In this document: in pieces, positions 33,941 to 47,575 of the stretch
How positions within the stretch are numbered: the first letter of the stretch is position 1
How the letters are laid out: every line of letters begins with the position of its first letter
Source of the DNA: Lepeophtheirus salmonis
Lineage: Eukaryota > Arthropoda > Copepoda > Siphonostomatoida > Caligidae
Direction of reading: 5' to 3'
NCBI RefSeq assembly: GCF_016086655.4
Contig: NC_052142.2
Coordinates: forward strand, 3,786,422 to 3,850,421
Length of the DNA: 64,000 nucleotides
Program-made: the position numbers and the translations under genes
The notes under the pieces: generated by a model
Database searches by the model: none
The model's input: the letters and a program-made list of their open reading frames with translations, nothing else
Told to the model about the DNA's origin: nothing

Positions 33941-36037
33941 TTAATAATTAACGGTGATAATTTTGGTAAGAATAGAAAAGCGTGCAAGGAGAAAAGAATA
34001 AATACGCATGGCATCATTGATTAAATAATATACATCTTCTTCTATCAATCAAGAACGTCATCATTCCCGCCTTTATTATTCAATATTAATATAATATGAG
34101 ATGGTGATAGTCGATAGAGAACTGAATAAAATGCCTAAAATAACGTTGCCTTCTGTCTGGATTTCTGAAAATGGAGGCCCAGGAATTTGGGAATTACTTA
34201 CCAGATGAGAAACAGATGGTTTGTCAGATTTGTCGAAATAAATGTGCCTTTGGTCTCCTATCTAGAATTACACGCCACTCATTATTCTCATCTCATATCA
34301 AAAGAATGGATATTCATCTAAAAAATCAAGTTAATGATGAATACATCAAGTCAGACTTTACTCTGATCTCACAAAGATGCTTATTGTATGTAATATAACC
34401 TTATCAATTGCTAATCCTCTATGTTCAAAAAATTTATGGAGAAATACACGAGTAAACCTATCCCTTCCCGAGGAGCCATCATTAAATTAATGGAGGATGT
34501 TGGTACTTATGTCATTTATAGAAATACATATAAAAATGTTTTGAGTCGTCCACACCAAATGACGATCAAGTTATCAGTAAAAAGTATAAAATATTTACTA
34601 ATTTCGAAATGAAACTCTGAATTTTGTACTATCTAACAGTAAGTATTCAATCTTTTTTTAAATCTAACCATAAAATATGATTCTATTTTAGCTAAACATA
34701 TCAAGAATTATGATACACAACTCATTAAATAGTAAAAACAACTGCTTAAATGGTCTCAACAACGGGGGTAGAGCTTTGGATGGTTCGCAACTAGTTTGTC
34801 TGAGACTAGTTTCTTCACTTAAAGACTTGGGTATGATCATTAGGTTTTCCAATATTACATAGTCAATAAATATTACTTTTCTATCACTTAAGGCTTAGCT
34901 ATGGTTGATAGGCTCCAAGAATTGGTGCTCAGAAAACTCATATAAGGCAAAAACAACTGCTTAAATGGTCACAACAACGGGGGTAGTTGCATTGGGTGTA
35001 GCATTATAATTACCAATTGTGTATATATGTTGTTATATAAGCATAAATAGCGGAGAAAAAAATCTTTTTTGATCCTCTTAATAAGGAGTAATATCGCCGG
35101 ACATTACTACATAATTAGCTTTTTCTCTAAATCTTTACGATGTCATGTTAGAAAACTACAATAAGTCAAGAATGGTTGCCTGAATTGTCTCATAAGTTAA
35201 ATTTGACTGCATGGATTAACTTTTATTTTTTTTAGATAAATATGAAATAAATGAAAGTGGGATTCTAAAAGGTGTTCTTACTAAGATTGGAAGAAGATAT
35301 GGATTGAAATCTAACATTATTTTATGATTTACTTTGTTATTAATAATTATTAAAATCTCATCGGTAGAAATATATCTATCCTGTGCACAATTGTATATGC
35401 AACTTGCACATAAGGAAAAAAGGTGATGATCTTTTTGATTAAACTCCACGTCTGGCTTGTATTTTGCAACCTCAAGTTATGACATATTGAACTGAATTCC
35501 GATGTTAGAACAAGAAGATATTATTTGGATCAATCTATTATTTCAATATTCTGTATTTATAATTTATTGTTATTATTAGTTATATGATTCTAATTGTTTA
35601 ATTTTGTATATTTAACTTAAATGTATGATGGTTTATTTTTTAGTATGTAGATTATATTTAATTTAAGGCTTCTATTTTAAATTTGGAACTTCAAATATAT
35701 TTCGAAATACTCTTATTTTGTCGTTTTATTAGTTATTTTTCTGAGAATATGGTTCACAATAAATTACTATTTCATGGAGTGTGACGTTTCCAAATCTACT
35801 GTAACGGATAAAAATGGTCTAAGTCAATTATATGTATTATATCTTTATTAAACATTTTGCTAATAAATACTTTCGTTACACCCTCAAAAATCATAATAAA
35901 GCAGGCATCTGATAAATACTGATGTGATTATCAGTGATAATCACATCAGTATTTTAAACAATGATACCATGTGTCTTTCTCCCCCCTGTCTCCTCGCACG
36001 CGTTTTTCTCTACAATATTATCAACTATATTAATAAT
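33941..36037 (+). mobile_element. hAT family 2, copy A: deletion derivative with perfect TSD
   Basis: The element proper is 33949-36029, flanked by TTAATAAT at 33941-33948 and 36030-36037. The left end is TAACGGTGATAATTTTGG. The right end is the inverse of TATAGTTGATAATATTGT. Subterminal CGTGC..GGAG motifs follow. It keeps the transposase N-terminal piece near 34130-34330 (MPKITLPSVWISENGGPG in one frame) and a short C-terminal piece, joined across a large internal deletion at about 34510-34540 (MEDVGTYVIYRNTYKNVLSR). It is in the opposite orientation to copies B-D. Confidence 0.9.
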
Positions 36038-36420
36038 ATGCTTATTTCCAGGGTATAAATTTGATTTTTTTTTTCACTCAACCATGAAGCTAGGAGCTCA
36101 GATTTTATTTTCCTTAATCACAAATCATTTAATCCTTGCTCGTTAACTTCTTTATGTTGATAAGATGCGTATTCTAAAATTTCAAAGTCTGGATCATTTC
36201 TTTTTTCAACATCGCTTTAATTTTCTAGAGGAGATTCATATACTGGTACCGGAATTTCATCAAAATGAGGGATGGGCCTGGTTGCTGAACACAAATTTGG
36301 ATACATGATATGACTTTTATTCTTATTCGTAAATCCAAATGTCTTCACCAAGCATAAATAAATTAGAGAAATCATATTTTGGTTTTTGCCAAACCATAGG
36401 TACACTAACGGTATCTTATT
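36038..36420 (-). pseudogene. Unnamed arthropod repetitive coding family, 5' part
   Basis: The minus strand reads KSHIMYPNLCSATRPIPHFD, EIPVPVYESP and, after a stop, VEKRNDPDFEILEYASYQHK, then LNDL and KIKSELLAS. This corresponds to the N-terminal segment of the same family as 33440-33940 (SA.RPVPH…LPVP…LNDLVRDL…KAELLGSRL). The hAT copy A lies between the two halves. The central portion of the family protein is missing, so there was a deletion in addition to the insertion. Confidence 0.6.
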
Positions 36421-39400
36421 CAGTTTTCCTTCGATTTTCGACCTAAATTTATTTTACAAGTATTTTACACTATGTAATATACGCACGACTTATCTTGATT
36501 ACGTATTTGCATTTTAAAATAGGTCAAGTAAAGTAAATAGGTTTTGTTAAATAATTTATATTCCTTCTCTGACCTATAAATTTGTAATTATCACATATAT
36601 ATAGGCAAAGATTTTTTATTATTTTATCATATACGTATAGAAGTACAAGTTGAAGACATTTTACAAAACTAAAATGAATCTATTCTGATCTTATGAAAAG
36701 GATGAGAAAATCAGTGCATATAACAGAGATCATCAAGAAATTTATTGAAATAAAATCAAATTAACAAATACTTAAAGGTTAGACAATTCTATATTTTTTT
36801 CTTGTCTTGATTGACATAATAAATTATCTGTACTTTCAATATCTAAAATATTATGATAAAAGCTTGTATTTATATATCTTCCAGAGGAAAAAATAGTACA
36901 TTTAATGACAAAGTATTAATAGTTATGTCTTTTCGAATTTGCAATAGGGTATGTTTTTTAATATATCTTAGATCATATGAAATATCAATTCCATTTAATA
37001 GCTACAAAAATGATTACATTAAGGATTCATATAATATTATATTACGTAAACCCGCTTCAAACTTTCTAAAAATAAAATTCTTATATATACTACTGGTAAT
37101 TAATCAATGTTCATTAAAGATTACTCTTGCAAGTTATAAAAATAACAATTCAACTACAGTATGAAGCATTTTTCATTAAAAAAAAAATAATAATGAATAT
37201 TGTTTGTAAAAATATTATTAAAAAGTTACATTTATTAGTAAGTGATAAAATAAGTATGTTGAATTGGTTAACGTCAAATTGAATAAAATAAAAGACTGTA
37301 TGTGAGATAGGTAACTATAATTAAGTAAAATATTAGGTGTTATCCGAACATGAATATTATATATAAGCTACTATTATAAAATTTAAATATATTAAAAATA
37401 GCATCTATCTCTTGCGGCTTCTATTTTCTTGTACATTAACAGACGGACTTTTAACTCTGAAATTAGACGTTTTCTAAGCTATTAATTTGATCAATATATA
37501 ATAATGGTATAATTTTACTACGCAAATAGCTCATAAAAACAAGGTACATTCTATATTTTATTCTTCCTCTACCCTTATTGATGATGAAGAGCAAAATTCG
37601 CAAATTTTAACTTATTGGTATACGGGACATTAAAGAAATAAATCCCTCAATTTTAGAAATCATCTCTTTTGGTTCCACAGTATAGTCTTTCTATCTAAAT
37701 TCTATATTTAATAATCAAATATATTTAACCTCTTAATAAATACTGGATGACAATTGGTGTAATGAACTAGAATAGGGACAATATTTTAAAATTTCAAACA
37801 ATGGACAAAATAAAAGATTTTCAAACAATCTCCAAGGGTTTTAATTGGATGGTCATCTGACACTTAAATACAAGATGGACAAGTTGGAGCCAATGCTGTT
37901 TTAAATTATTTTAATATTAAAATATTCTAAAAAAAAATCCGTTTGATATATTTTACTTTAATACACATTTTTTATTTTACTATAGTTCACATATACATTT
38001 GTCAGCCTTCATAGATTCATTTGTACTAGAACAGAATATACAAACGGAGGAAGAGAACAAATAACTATGAGAAATATGGTATAAAGAGGATCCCTGTTTA
38101 GGGAAACCAAAAAAAAAAATTATAATAATAAAAGACCAAGATTGTCCCAAAAGGACAAAAAGATCAAGACAGACCCCCTCCCCCTAACAGGGAGATGGCC
38201 CATTGCTAATAAGAATAGAGGGCCATGTTTCTGCACGTTTACTCTCTGCCTTCCTCATTTTAAGTAGATAAAAGCATTATTTCAATTTTTAAAAGTTATA
38301 GTAAGATTCTAAACGAAAATTAAGGATTATTTGGTAAGGACAAATACTCATTCCTATATTATATGGTACGAGTTTTAGAAAGACACTTTCCACTTCATCA
38401 ATCATCTCTTTTAAATGTTAAAGTAATTAACAATATTAGGAATATTAGAATTATATTATACTGCGATTCCTTACTTCAAATCTACATTGAACTGTACATT
38501 TAAATCATTATGTGTATATGTTTGTGTCAATCAGGTTTTTTAATTGCTTTAATGTTTTTTTTCAGTAATTGATTTACTGTGTATTTCATATTTCTTTTCT
38601 GCTAGCATCCTCCTTTATTGTACTTTTTGTTTTTTCTTTGAGAATAAACTTACAAAAGCGTGAGCTGTCGAATTAAACATTTAACCACAATCCTTACAGG
38701 GAGTGTTAAAATAAATGCAACCTGATGAAATTTGAAATTGGGGCGTAAATTTTTTCCCATCCTTTATGTTCGAGATTCAGACCATAATTTTGTTTGTCTA
38801 TTTGCAAGGTAACTCGCGTAAGTCCCAAAAATAATAACAAATTCTTGTGGCTTCTGCTTCTGTTAGAGATAAATAATTCATTAACAGGTTCCACGGTATT
38901 GGTGGTAAATGATTTAATACTGATTGAGAATAAACTTTGCCAGTGTTTGAACCCTTTCGCATCGACGGGACACTGATGTCCCATATTTTGATGCATTCAT
39001 CATTGCTTTATTTTTCAATATATTTAAGATATTTTAAATTATTGGAAATAATATTAGTAGATCTCAAAATATATATAAAACATTTTATCATAGAATTTTA
39101 TATTCGACGTATATAAGTCTTCAAACTATGTCATTTTTTGCAATTCGATAAAATAACCTTCTACCTATCTTATACTTTTCATATATGGATAGTTTAAATT
39201 TTTTATTGCTTGTTTAATATTTGTTTCGTATAAGGAGTATTTGTTAAACATTTTGCTATGTTTTGATGAAAAATGCATATGCCAGTTTAAATTGTTAGGA
39301 CACTGATGCCCCTCTGGGTTTGAAAAGTATTTCTTTTTCTCTTTTTATTAGATTTTAAATTTGTTCAGGATAAGACATGTATCTTTGGTTTTTGTCCTTC

Positions 39401-39630
39401 TAGAGTATTCATATTAAAGTGCTCTTTATTAGTAGAGAGATTAGTAAGTAATACAAGTACATACAAATATTTTTTATGAATACTATATTATTAAATGTAG
39501 AGTAGTTCATAAATGGAAAGAATGCAAAGAATATTTAATTTATTTTTAGCTTTGTAGAAGTACTATAAGTAACCAAATCATAGCATTTTAGAAAAAAAAA
39601 TATTTAGAATCTAGCGTATTTCAATTGAAG
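36421..39630. other. Long AT-rich non-coding stretch
   Basis: No gene recognised. Near 38968 and 39297 the motif GGACACTGATG appears in the same orientation, followed by TCCC or CCCC. These may be ends of a DNA element I cannot identify. A minus-strand frame at 38996-38706 begins inside that motif and has no recognisable domain. Confidence 0.45.
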
Positions 39631-39639
39631 AAAAAAAAT

Positions 39640-42600
39640 CAGATACACCAATGTGACAGTATATATACAGTTCTTCAGAGAATCTTTGATGGTATATTTG
39701 AGAAAGGATATGTGCCTCCCTTTATGAATGAGGGAATTTTGAAACTACTTAATACGAAAGGCAAAAAAAAAAAAAGGAATTATTAGAGGCTGTATGAAGG
39801 ATGATATTCATAGAAACATTACAAGACGTTGTTTCAGAAGCCAATAAGATGAAGACATATTACTCTATCCTCTTGGTCGATTTCCAAGAAGCATTCGATT
39901 CAATATCTCACCAAATCATTATAAATCAGGTAACAAAATATAACGTCCCCGGAAAACTCATCGATATGATTGCTTCAACTATGAGCAAAGTTGATAATCT
40001 TGTAGAAAAAACGCGTGCAAAGAGAAGGGGGGAAGAAAGAGTTATGGTATCATTGTTTAAAATACTGATGTGATTATCAGCTGCCTGCTTTATTATGCTT
40101 TTTGAGGGGATAACGAAAGTATTTATTAGCAAAATGTTATGAACCATATTCTCAGAATAATAACTGATGAAACAACATAGTAAAGTATTTAAAAATATAT
40201 TTGAAGTTCCAAGGTCAAAAAAGAAGGCTTAAATTAAATATAATCTACACACTAAAAAATAAACCATCATACATTTATGTTAAATATACAAAACTAAATA
40301 ATTAGAATTACATAACTAATAAATTAATAAATTATAAATACAGAATGTTGAAATAATAGATTGATCCAAATAATATTTTCTTGTTCTGATATGAATTCAG
40401 TTCATTATGTCATAACTTTAAGTTGCAAAACACAAGCCAGACGTGGAGGTTAATAAAAAAAATCATCATCCCTTGATGAAGAAATCATCATTTTCTTGAT
40501 GTGGAAGTTGCTATATACAATTGTGCATAGGATAGATATATATGTACCCATGATATCTAAATAATTATTAATAATAAATTAAATGTCAAAATCATAAAAT
40601 TAGAGAAGAAATATACAAATAAAGAAAATGTTAGAATTAAATCCATCGTAAAGATTTAGAGCAGATGCTAATTATGTAGTAATGTCCGGCAATGTCTCTT
40701 TATTAAGAGCATCAAAAAAAAAAAAAAAAAAACCCGTTGTTTATGCTTGTATATGCTTGTAACAGCATACTATTATCATGAAGAATACGCAAAATTGATA
40801 ATAATAATGGTGCACCCAATATAACTACCACCGTTGTTGTGACCATTTAAGCAGTTATTTTTGCCTTTTATGAGTTTTATGAACACCATTTCTTGGAGCT
40901 TATCAACCATAGCTAATCCTTAAGTGATAAAAAAGTAATATTATTGACTGTGTAATATTGGAAAACCTAATGATCATACCCACATCTTTAAGTGAAGAAA
41001 CTAGTATCAGACAAACTAGTTGTGAACCAACCCAAGCTACTACCCCCGTTGTTGTGACCGTTTAAGCAGTTATTTTTTTGCCATTTACTGAGTTGTGTAT
41101 GATAATTTTGATATTTTTAGCAAAAATAGAATCATATTTTATGGTTAGATATAAAAAAACAAAGAATACTTCATGTTAGATGGTACAAAATTCAGAGTTC
41201 CATTTCGAAATTAGTAAATATTTTATACTTTTTACTGATGACTTTGATCATAATTTGGTGTGAATTACTCAAAACATGCTGGAAATTATATCAACATCAC
41301 AATTTACAATGGGGGTATTTCTATAAATGACATATAGCCGTCCAAAGGACCAATCAATAAAGCAGTGATTGATCGCTCCTGATTATCTTTTTTCTCATCG
41401 ACAGCAACCAAAATATCCTTCTTTCCGACTTTTTCTTTCATTTTGGAGATGACATCGTTACCAACATCCTCCATTAATTTTATAGATGAATATCCATGCT
41501 CTTGATATGAGATGAGGATAGTTCTAGACAGGGAACTAAAGACACATTTATATCAACCAATCCGACAAGCTATCTGTCTCTGTCTGGTAGGTATTTCCAA
41601 ATTCCTGTGCCTCCATTTCCAGAAATCGAAACAGATGGCGACCTTATTTTAGGCATTTTATTCAGTTCTCTATCGACTATCAGTATGTAATATAATATTA
41701 ATATTGAATAATAAGGCGGGAGTTGATAACGTTCTTGATAGAAGAAGATGTTTATTATTTAATCAATTATGCCATAAGTATTTATTCCCTTCTCCTCGCA
41801 CGCTTTTGTATCCTTACCAAAATTATCAACCTTCACTATGAGGTAGGCCTCTTGTTCTATTGATCTCTCAGGTAATAAATCGAAGTTCCCCCATCGGAGG
41901 AGGTGTAAGACAAGGTTGCATTCTCGCTCCAGTGCTTTTCATTATTGCAATTAATTCCTTATGCGAAGAACTAACCCAAAATAAATATCTCCAGATCTGA
42001 AGTTGTTTCGTCCATATCCCAAAAATGGAGATAAATTTTCCTGAGCTTTCGTTACTCTTCATCCGCTCGTTTACTTGGCATCCAGATATCACAATCAGAG
42101 GAGGAGATCATTCTACAAAACGAGAAAAATATTCTGAGATCTCATGAAGTTTCTTCAACCGACTATCAAAAGTATGGTTTATATTTTATAGACAAAATTA
42201 AAGAATGGAATAAAAAGGTTATTTCTAGAGTAGTTCTCTTGCTCAGATCTGTCCCTTTCTCTACTCCAATCAAAAGCAAGATAGACCTCATCAGACAAAG
42301 ATTTCTTTGGAACTCGAAAAGACCATATATATGCGAAACTAGGCTCCAGACGTCTATCCGTGAATGGTGGATTGGGATTACGAATGCTGAATCTTTCTGG
42401 AAAAACTATAAATTTATCATGGCTAAGAAGACTAAGGAGAAGGGGAGATCTCTAGACAAAGAAAGTAAAGTACATATTAAGTATCCAGATCGCTTACAGC
42501 GGTCACTGATGAGAGAAATGAATAGCGTTCCGATTGAATCACGAAGAGCATACTGGCTAACTACAGGCTTAGGGACCCCAATCGAAGGAAACTACCATAT

Positions 42601-43870
42601 ATCTACCTAAAACAGGGAATAATAATTTGGGGTTAGTGACAGTGGAAGATGTGTTAAATGCAAGAGGGGTTATCCTCTCTTGAAGATGCTGAAGAATCTA
42701 CTATTACGGACAACATATCTTCACAAGACCACACCGACAAATTTAAAGAGGCTGCAAGTGAAACAAACAGAGTTCAGAACTTCATTAAACGTGTTTGGGA
42801 TCCTATCCCTACACCAAAACAGATGTATTTGAAATACCGTATCTCTTCACTGGTCTTTTTCACAGAAGGGCTTTTTCAGGACAACCGGGCAATGGTGTAA
42901 AAAAAAGACAATAACACATTATTTCATGGATTGCAGCGCCCTGAAGTATATAATATAAGAAATTAGCCAGGGTGTGGAGTCCATATTGGGTAGGAAGCCA
43001 TCGAACCACGAACTTTTTATGGTTTTGGGGGAGCACGCGATCTCGAGCGAGTGGCTTCGACAGTTGTAATCAGATTACAGTGTTTGTTGTCTGTAGTATA
43101 GTACCATAATATTTTTTCCGCGAGTCATTTAGCTTTGACTACACTGAATGTGTTCAGAAGGAGTTATTCTCTACAATCAAAAATGATAATATATTCTGGA
43201 AAAACATCACTTTGTAATGAAAAAGGTGCTTCCACTTCTCAGTCAAGATGAACTTCCAAACTTTAACACAAGGATCAACAGTAGAGGAGAATTTTTCTAT
43301 CACAAAGGAATTACCTACAGAAGTCAAGTCTTGCAATCAAAAACAGAACATCGTCCTCAGACGTTTTTGTTTGCCTCAAGATTGGCGATGAGGAAGCTGG
43401 GAATACCAAATGAACATGGTCCGTTCCATCCATTTTAGACAGCCCTTGAGTATCTTCCCTACAAATCAATTAAGAACGAAATTAATAGCCATTTTAAGTC
43501 TAACCTTTGAAAGACGATAGTAAAAAGTAGAATTTAACGCTTCAAGAAGAGGGAAACGAACATTTGTTAGACAGCTGTTATACCATAATGAAGAACCCCT
43601 ATACCAACTCGAGTCAAAAATAGCTCAGATAGAGACTCCATTCTTTGTACAAACAAGTCTAAAAAGAACGGAGAGGAGAGGACATGTTCCTTTTGTGACT
43701 AAGAGAGGGAGACCTCTCTACATATATTTTATGAGTGTGGTAGGACAACTCCATTTAGAAGCAAAGTCAAGGAAATTACCCTAGGGAGTTTGACTTAACT
43801 CCAACGAAGGCAAACTAGATGTATTCTAGTTCATTAGGAGGTCTCCGCTCCTTAAATGCAGATTCCATGA
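39640..43870 (+). mobile_element. LINE, third copy, 5' truncated and split by hAT copy B
   Basis: The RT palm piece at 39801-39985 (ETLQDVVSEANKMKTYYSIL, then DFQEAFDSISHQIII and IDMIAST) is cut by the hAT. It resumes after 41842 with GGGVRQGCILAPVLFIIAIN near 41900. The thumb region is at 42239-42610 (IDLIRQRFLWNSKRPYI, then WWIGITNAESFWKNY). Later C-terminal pieces are at 42658-42900 and 43217-43438. A CxxC…HxxxxC motif near 43690 (CSFC…SLHIFYEC) suggests the LINE C-terminal zinc knuckle, with a similar one near 42905. It starts in mid-RT, as 5'-truncated target-primed copies do. Confidence 0.8.
39978..41842 (-). mobile_element. hAT family 2, copy B: independent deletion derivative with perfect TSD
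   Basis: The element is 39986-41834, flanked by ACTATGAG at 39978-39985 and 41835-41842. The left end is CAAAGTTGATAATCTTGT. The right end is the inverse of GAAGGTTGATAATTTTGG. On the minus strand it keeps N-terminal transposase text, a little more core than copy A (GPLDGY region near 41340) and C-terminal text. Its internal deletion joins different points from copies A, C1 and C2. It is inserted inside the LINE RT palm. Confidence 0.9.
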
Positions 43871-44819
43871 TGTAAGTAGCAAGGTGCAAAGGTCGACAAT
43901 CCAAAAGTACGGTCAATGTCATCAGTAGGGACGTTAACAAATTTTATATATTGTTATAGACAAACACAAATGATAATAATAAACAACGGTTGCGTGAGCT
44001 AAATTTATAGAATTGCCCCGAGGGGAATTAATTAATAATATATTGTGTTTTGTCTCCACTCGTTGCATTTCTTTATGACTTCTTTTATTATAGGTTATAT
44101 TTTACGAAATTTTGTGAGCATATTTTACAGTTATTATATAAAAAAATATTATTAGTACCTTGATGTATGTATCCAAAGATAAAATACTATTGAAGACCAA
44201 AACAAAATCAGAAACTAATTAAACAGCATAGATGGCATCGAACGGGAGTATAAAACTTTGCCATACATAACTAAAATATTTGATGCCCTTTCAAAAAATT
44301 CAAACTTATCACTCTAAGCCAAGACTCTAGCTATTTATTTGTAATATTTATATAATAAGCTGGTCACGTTGCACAAATATATATTACAATAGTATTCCGA
44401 GGGAAAAATGAATCGTTTATTATAATTTATACTTAGATTATAATTAATAATTTAAATGAAAAGTTTATAGATGCTTCATATTCAAAATAATTGATTAATT
44501 GAACTCATAAAAGATTCCTTTTTCCACGAAAATACTATTGTAATCTATATTCATGCAACCTGATCAGTTAATTATATTTAAATATCTTAATCATTATTAA
44601 AAACTAAATCGAAGCATAATCAATGAAAATATCAAATCAAATTTTTAAAGTATTTAAAAAAAATTGAAATATAAACTCTTTTCTATAATTTCCGGTTAGA
44701 TATAAATCACTTAAATAAAAAAGATATTAGCTTTTTAGTAAGGTCCTTTATTTTATTCAATTTATTAGAGGCTATATACATTTCATTCAAGTAAATTCCC
44801 AAACGGAAAACGATAAGGT
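43871..44819. other. AT-rich non-coding stretch between two LINEs
   Basis: No coding sequence is visible. It may include the LINE 3' UTR on its left side. Confidence 0.5.
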
Positions 44820-45618
44820 TCCAAATGAAGGCGATAATATAAAATCAGGCAATGTAACAAAGAACATACATCATGTGCAGGCGGTTTATAGGACTATCAA
44901 TGCTGAATCAAGAAGCAGCCCCCTTAGCCTAAAGAGAATAGCTCGAGTCTCATCATCATTATCAATTTCTACAGAAAATGTTCTTCCTTCAAGATCTGGA
45001 TCGAACCCAAAAATAACAATATCAGACATCCACTTGTCTCCAAATAGAAATCCTTCTTCCCAGAAAAATAAAAAATAAATATGACATTATCTATTTTTTC
45101 ATTTAATGTTAATTCTGTACAAAGTTTGACTCGAAAGTATAATCTAGCTTGATTTTTAAAATATCTATCTTTACCTGACATAGTTATACTAATTGATACT
45201 AGATATTGTATTAAAAATCATTTTTCTATTCGTGAATGTTGTGTATCTTTCTCATCATTTAATGTTTCTAATTTGCATTCAAAGAGAGATGTTTCCGTAC
45301 TCATAAAGTCAAGCTTGAATCCAAAAGTGTTATTCTGATCTCGATATAGAATTCTTATGAAAGCTCAAGTTGAATATTCTGGTGCTCTTTTTGACATAAT
45401 TGGTATATACAGCCCAAACAACGATGACCCTAGTTTCTTCGTTGAGAGACTGATGTCAATCATTTCCAGCATGGGTGGAGATTTCAATATAAAGCTCAAA
45501 GTGTGTAGACATTTTCAACCAAATTTGGTCAATGACTATCCTCATACTACTAGAGTACTGAAGACTATAATGTCTTCGTTTGGTTTCTGTGATGTCGGGA
45601 ACATTATTAACGATATTA

Positions 45619-45626
45619 CTCATACC
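45619..45626. repeat. Target-site duplication CTCATACC, first of three
   Basis: Identical octamers lie at 47568-47575 and 49551-49558. The first and third flank the hAT pair and the second lies between the two elements. Removing the pair and one duplication restores the LINE endonuclease frame. Confidence 0.9.
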
Positions 45627-47567
45627 TATAGTTGATAATATTGTAGAGAAAAACGCGTGCGAGGAGGAGGGGGAAAAAAAGACATATGGTATCATTGTTT
45701 AAAATACTGATGTGATTATCATCTGCCTGCTTTATTATGATTTTTGAGGGCATAACTAATGTATTTATTAGCAAAATGTTTAATGAAGATATACTACGTA
45801 TAATTGACTTCGACGTTTTTTATCCGTTACAGTAGATTTGAAAACGTCACACTCTATGAAATTGTAATTCATTATGAACCTTATTCTCAGAATAATAGCT
45901 AATGAAACGACAAAGTAGAGTATTTGAAATATATTTGAAGCTCAAAGTTTAAAAAAGAAGGCTTTAATTAAATATAATCTACATACTAAAAAATAAACCA
46001 TTAAACATTTAAGTTAAATATACAAAATTAAACAATTAAAATCATATAACTATTAATAATAATAAATTATAAATACAGAATATTGAAATAATAGATTGAT
46101 CCAAATAATATTTTCTTGTTCTGACATCGGAATTCAGTTAAATATGTCATAACTTTAGGTTGCAATACACAAGCGAGACGTGGAGTTTAATCAAAAAGAT
46201 AATCCCCCCTCTTCTTCATGTGGAAGTTGCTATATACAATTGTGCACAGGATAGATATATCTCTACCGATGAGATCTAACTAATTATTAATAATAAAGTA
46301 AATGTCAAAATCATAAAATTAGACAATAAATATACTAATAAAAAGATTTTATAAATAAATTCATCGTAAAGATTTAGAGCAAAAGCTAATTATGTAGTAA
46401 TGTCCGGCGATATTACTCCCTATTAAGAGCATCAAAAAGATTTTTCCCCGTTATTTAGGTATGCTTATATAACAACATACTATTATCATGATGGATATAC
46501 ACAATTGTTAATTATAATGCAACACCCAATGTAACTACCCTCGTTGCTGTGACCATTTAAACAGTTGTTTTTGCCTTTTATGAGTTTTCTGAACACCATT
46601 TCTTGGAGCCCATCAACCATAGCTAAGCCTTTAGTGATAAAAAAGTAATATTTATTGACTATGTAATATTGGAAAACCTAATTATCATACCCAAGTCTTA
46701 AAGCGAAGTAAGTAGTCTCAGACAAACTAGTTGCAAACCATCCAAAGCTACTACCCCCGTTGTTGTGACCATTTAAGCAGTTGTTTTTGCCCTTTACTGA
46801 GTTGTGTATCATAATTCTTGATATGTTTAGCTAAAATAGAATCATATTTTATGGTTAGATTTAAAAAAAAATTGAATACTTACTGTGAGATAGTACAAAA
46901 TTCAGAGTTCCATTTCGATATTGTAAATACTTTTTACTGATAACTTGATCATCATTTGGTGTGGATGACTCAAAACATTTTTATATGTATTTCTATATAT
47001 GACATCAGTACCAACATCCTCCATTAATTTAATGATGGTTCCTCGGGAAGGGATAGGTTTACTCGTGTGTTTCTCCATAAATTTTTTGAACATAGATGAT
47101 TAGCAATGGATAAGGGTCTATTACATACAATAAGCATCTTTGTTAGATCAAAGTTAAAGTCTGACTTGATGTATTCATCGTCAAATTGATTTTATAGATG
47201 AATATCCATACTCTTGTTATGAGATGAGGAAAAATGAGTGGCGTGTAATTCTAGACAGGGGACTAAAGGCACATTTATATCGACAAATCCGACAAACCAT
47301 CTGTTTCTCATCCGGTAAGCGTTTTCCAAATTCCTGGGCCTCCATTTTCATAAATCCAGACAGAAGGCGACGTCATTTTGGGGATTTTATTCAGTTCTCT
47401 ATCGACTATCACCATCTCATATTATATTAATATTGAATAATAAAGGCGGGAATGATAACGTTCATGATTGATAGAAGAGGATGTATATTATTTAATCAAT
47501 GATGCCATAAGTAATTCTTCTTTTCTCCTCGCACGCTTTTCTATTCTTACCAAATTTATCACCCTTA
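45627..47567 (-). mobile_element. hAT family 2, copy C1 (1,941 bp)
   Basis: It begins TATAGTTGATAATATTGTAG and ends with the inverse of TAAGGGTGATAAATTTGG. It keeps subterminal CGCGTGCGAGGAGG-type motifs. On the minus strand 47093-46902 carries a reduced transposase piece (KKFMEKHTSKPIPSRG…EDVGTDVIYRNTYKNVLSH). It shares the internal deletion junction of copy A. It is nearly identical to C2, which follows head to tail. Confidence 0.9.
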
Positions 47568-47575
47568 CTCATACC
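47568..47575. repeat. Target-site duplication CTCATACC, second of three (between C1 and C2)
   Basis: It is the only spacer between the two elements: C1 ends at 47567 and C2 starts at 47576. Confidence 0.9.

Noticed and set aside
33829..36037. Repeated ~40-bp motifs considered as a CRISPR-like array
   Set aside because: There are only two copies per element at ~215-bp spacing, and they recur in each hAT copy; the genome is eukaryotic.
41868..42092. Minus-strand 74-codon frame
   Set aside because: The plus strand here reads the LINE RT block GGGVRQGCILAPVLF, which explains the sequence.
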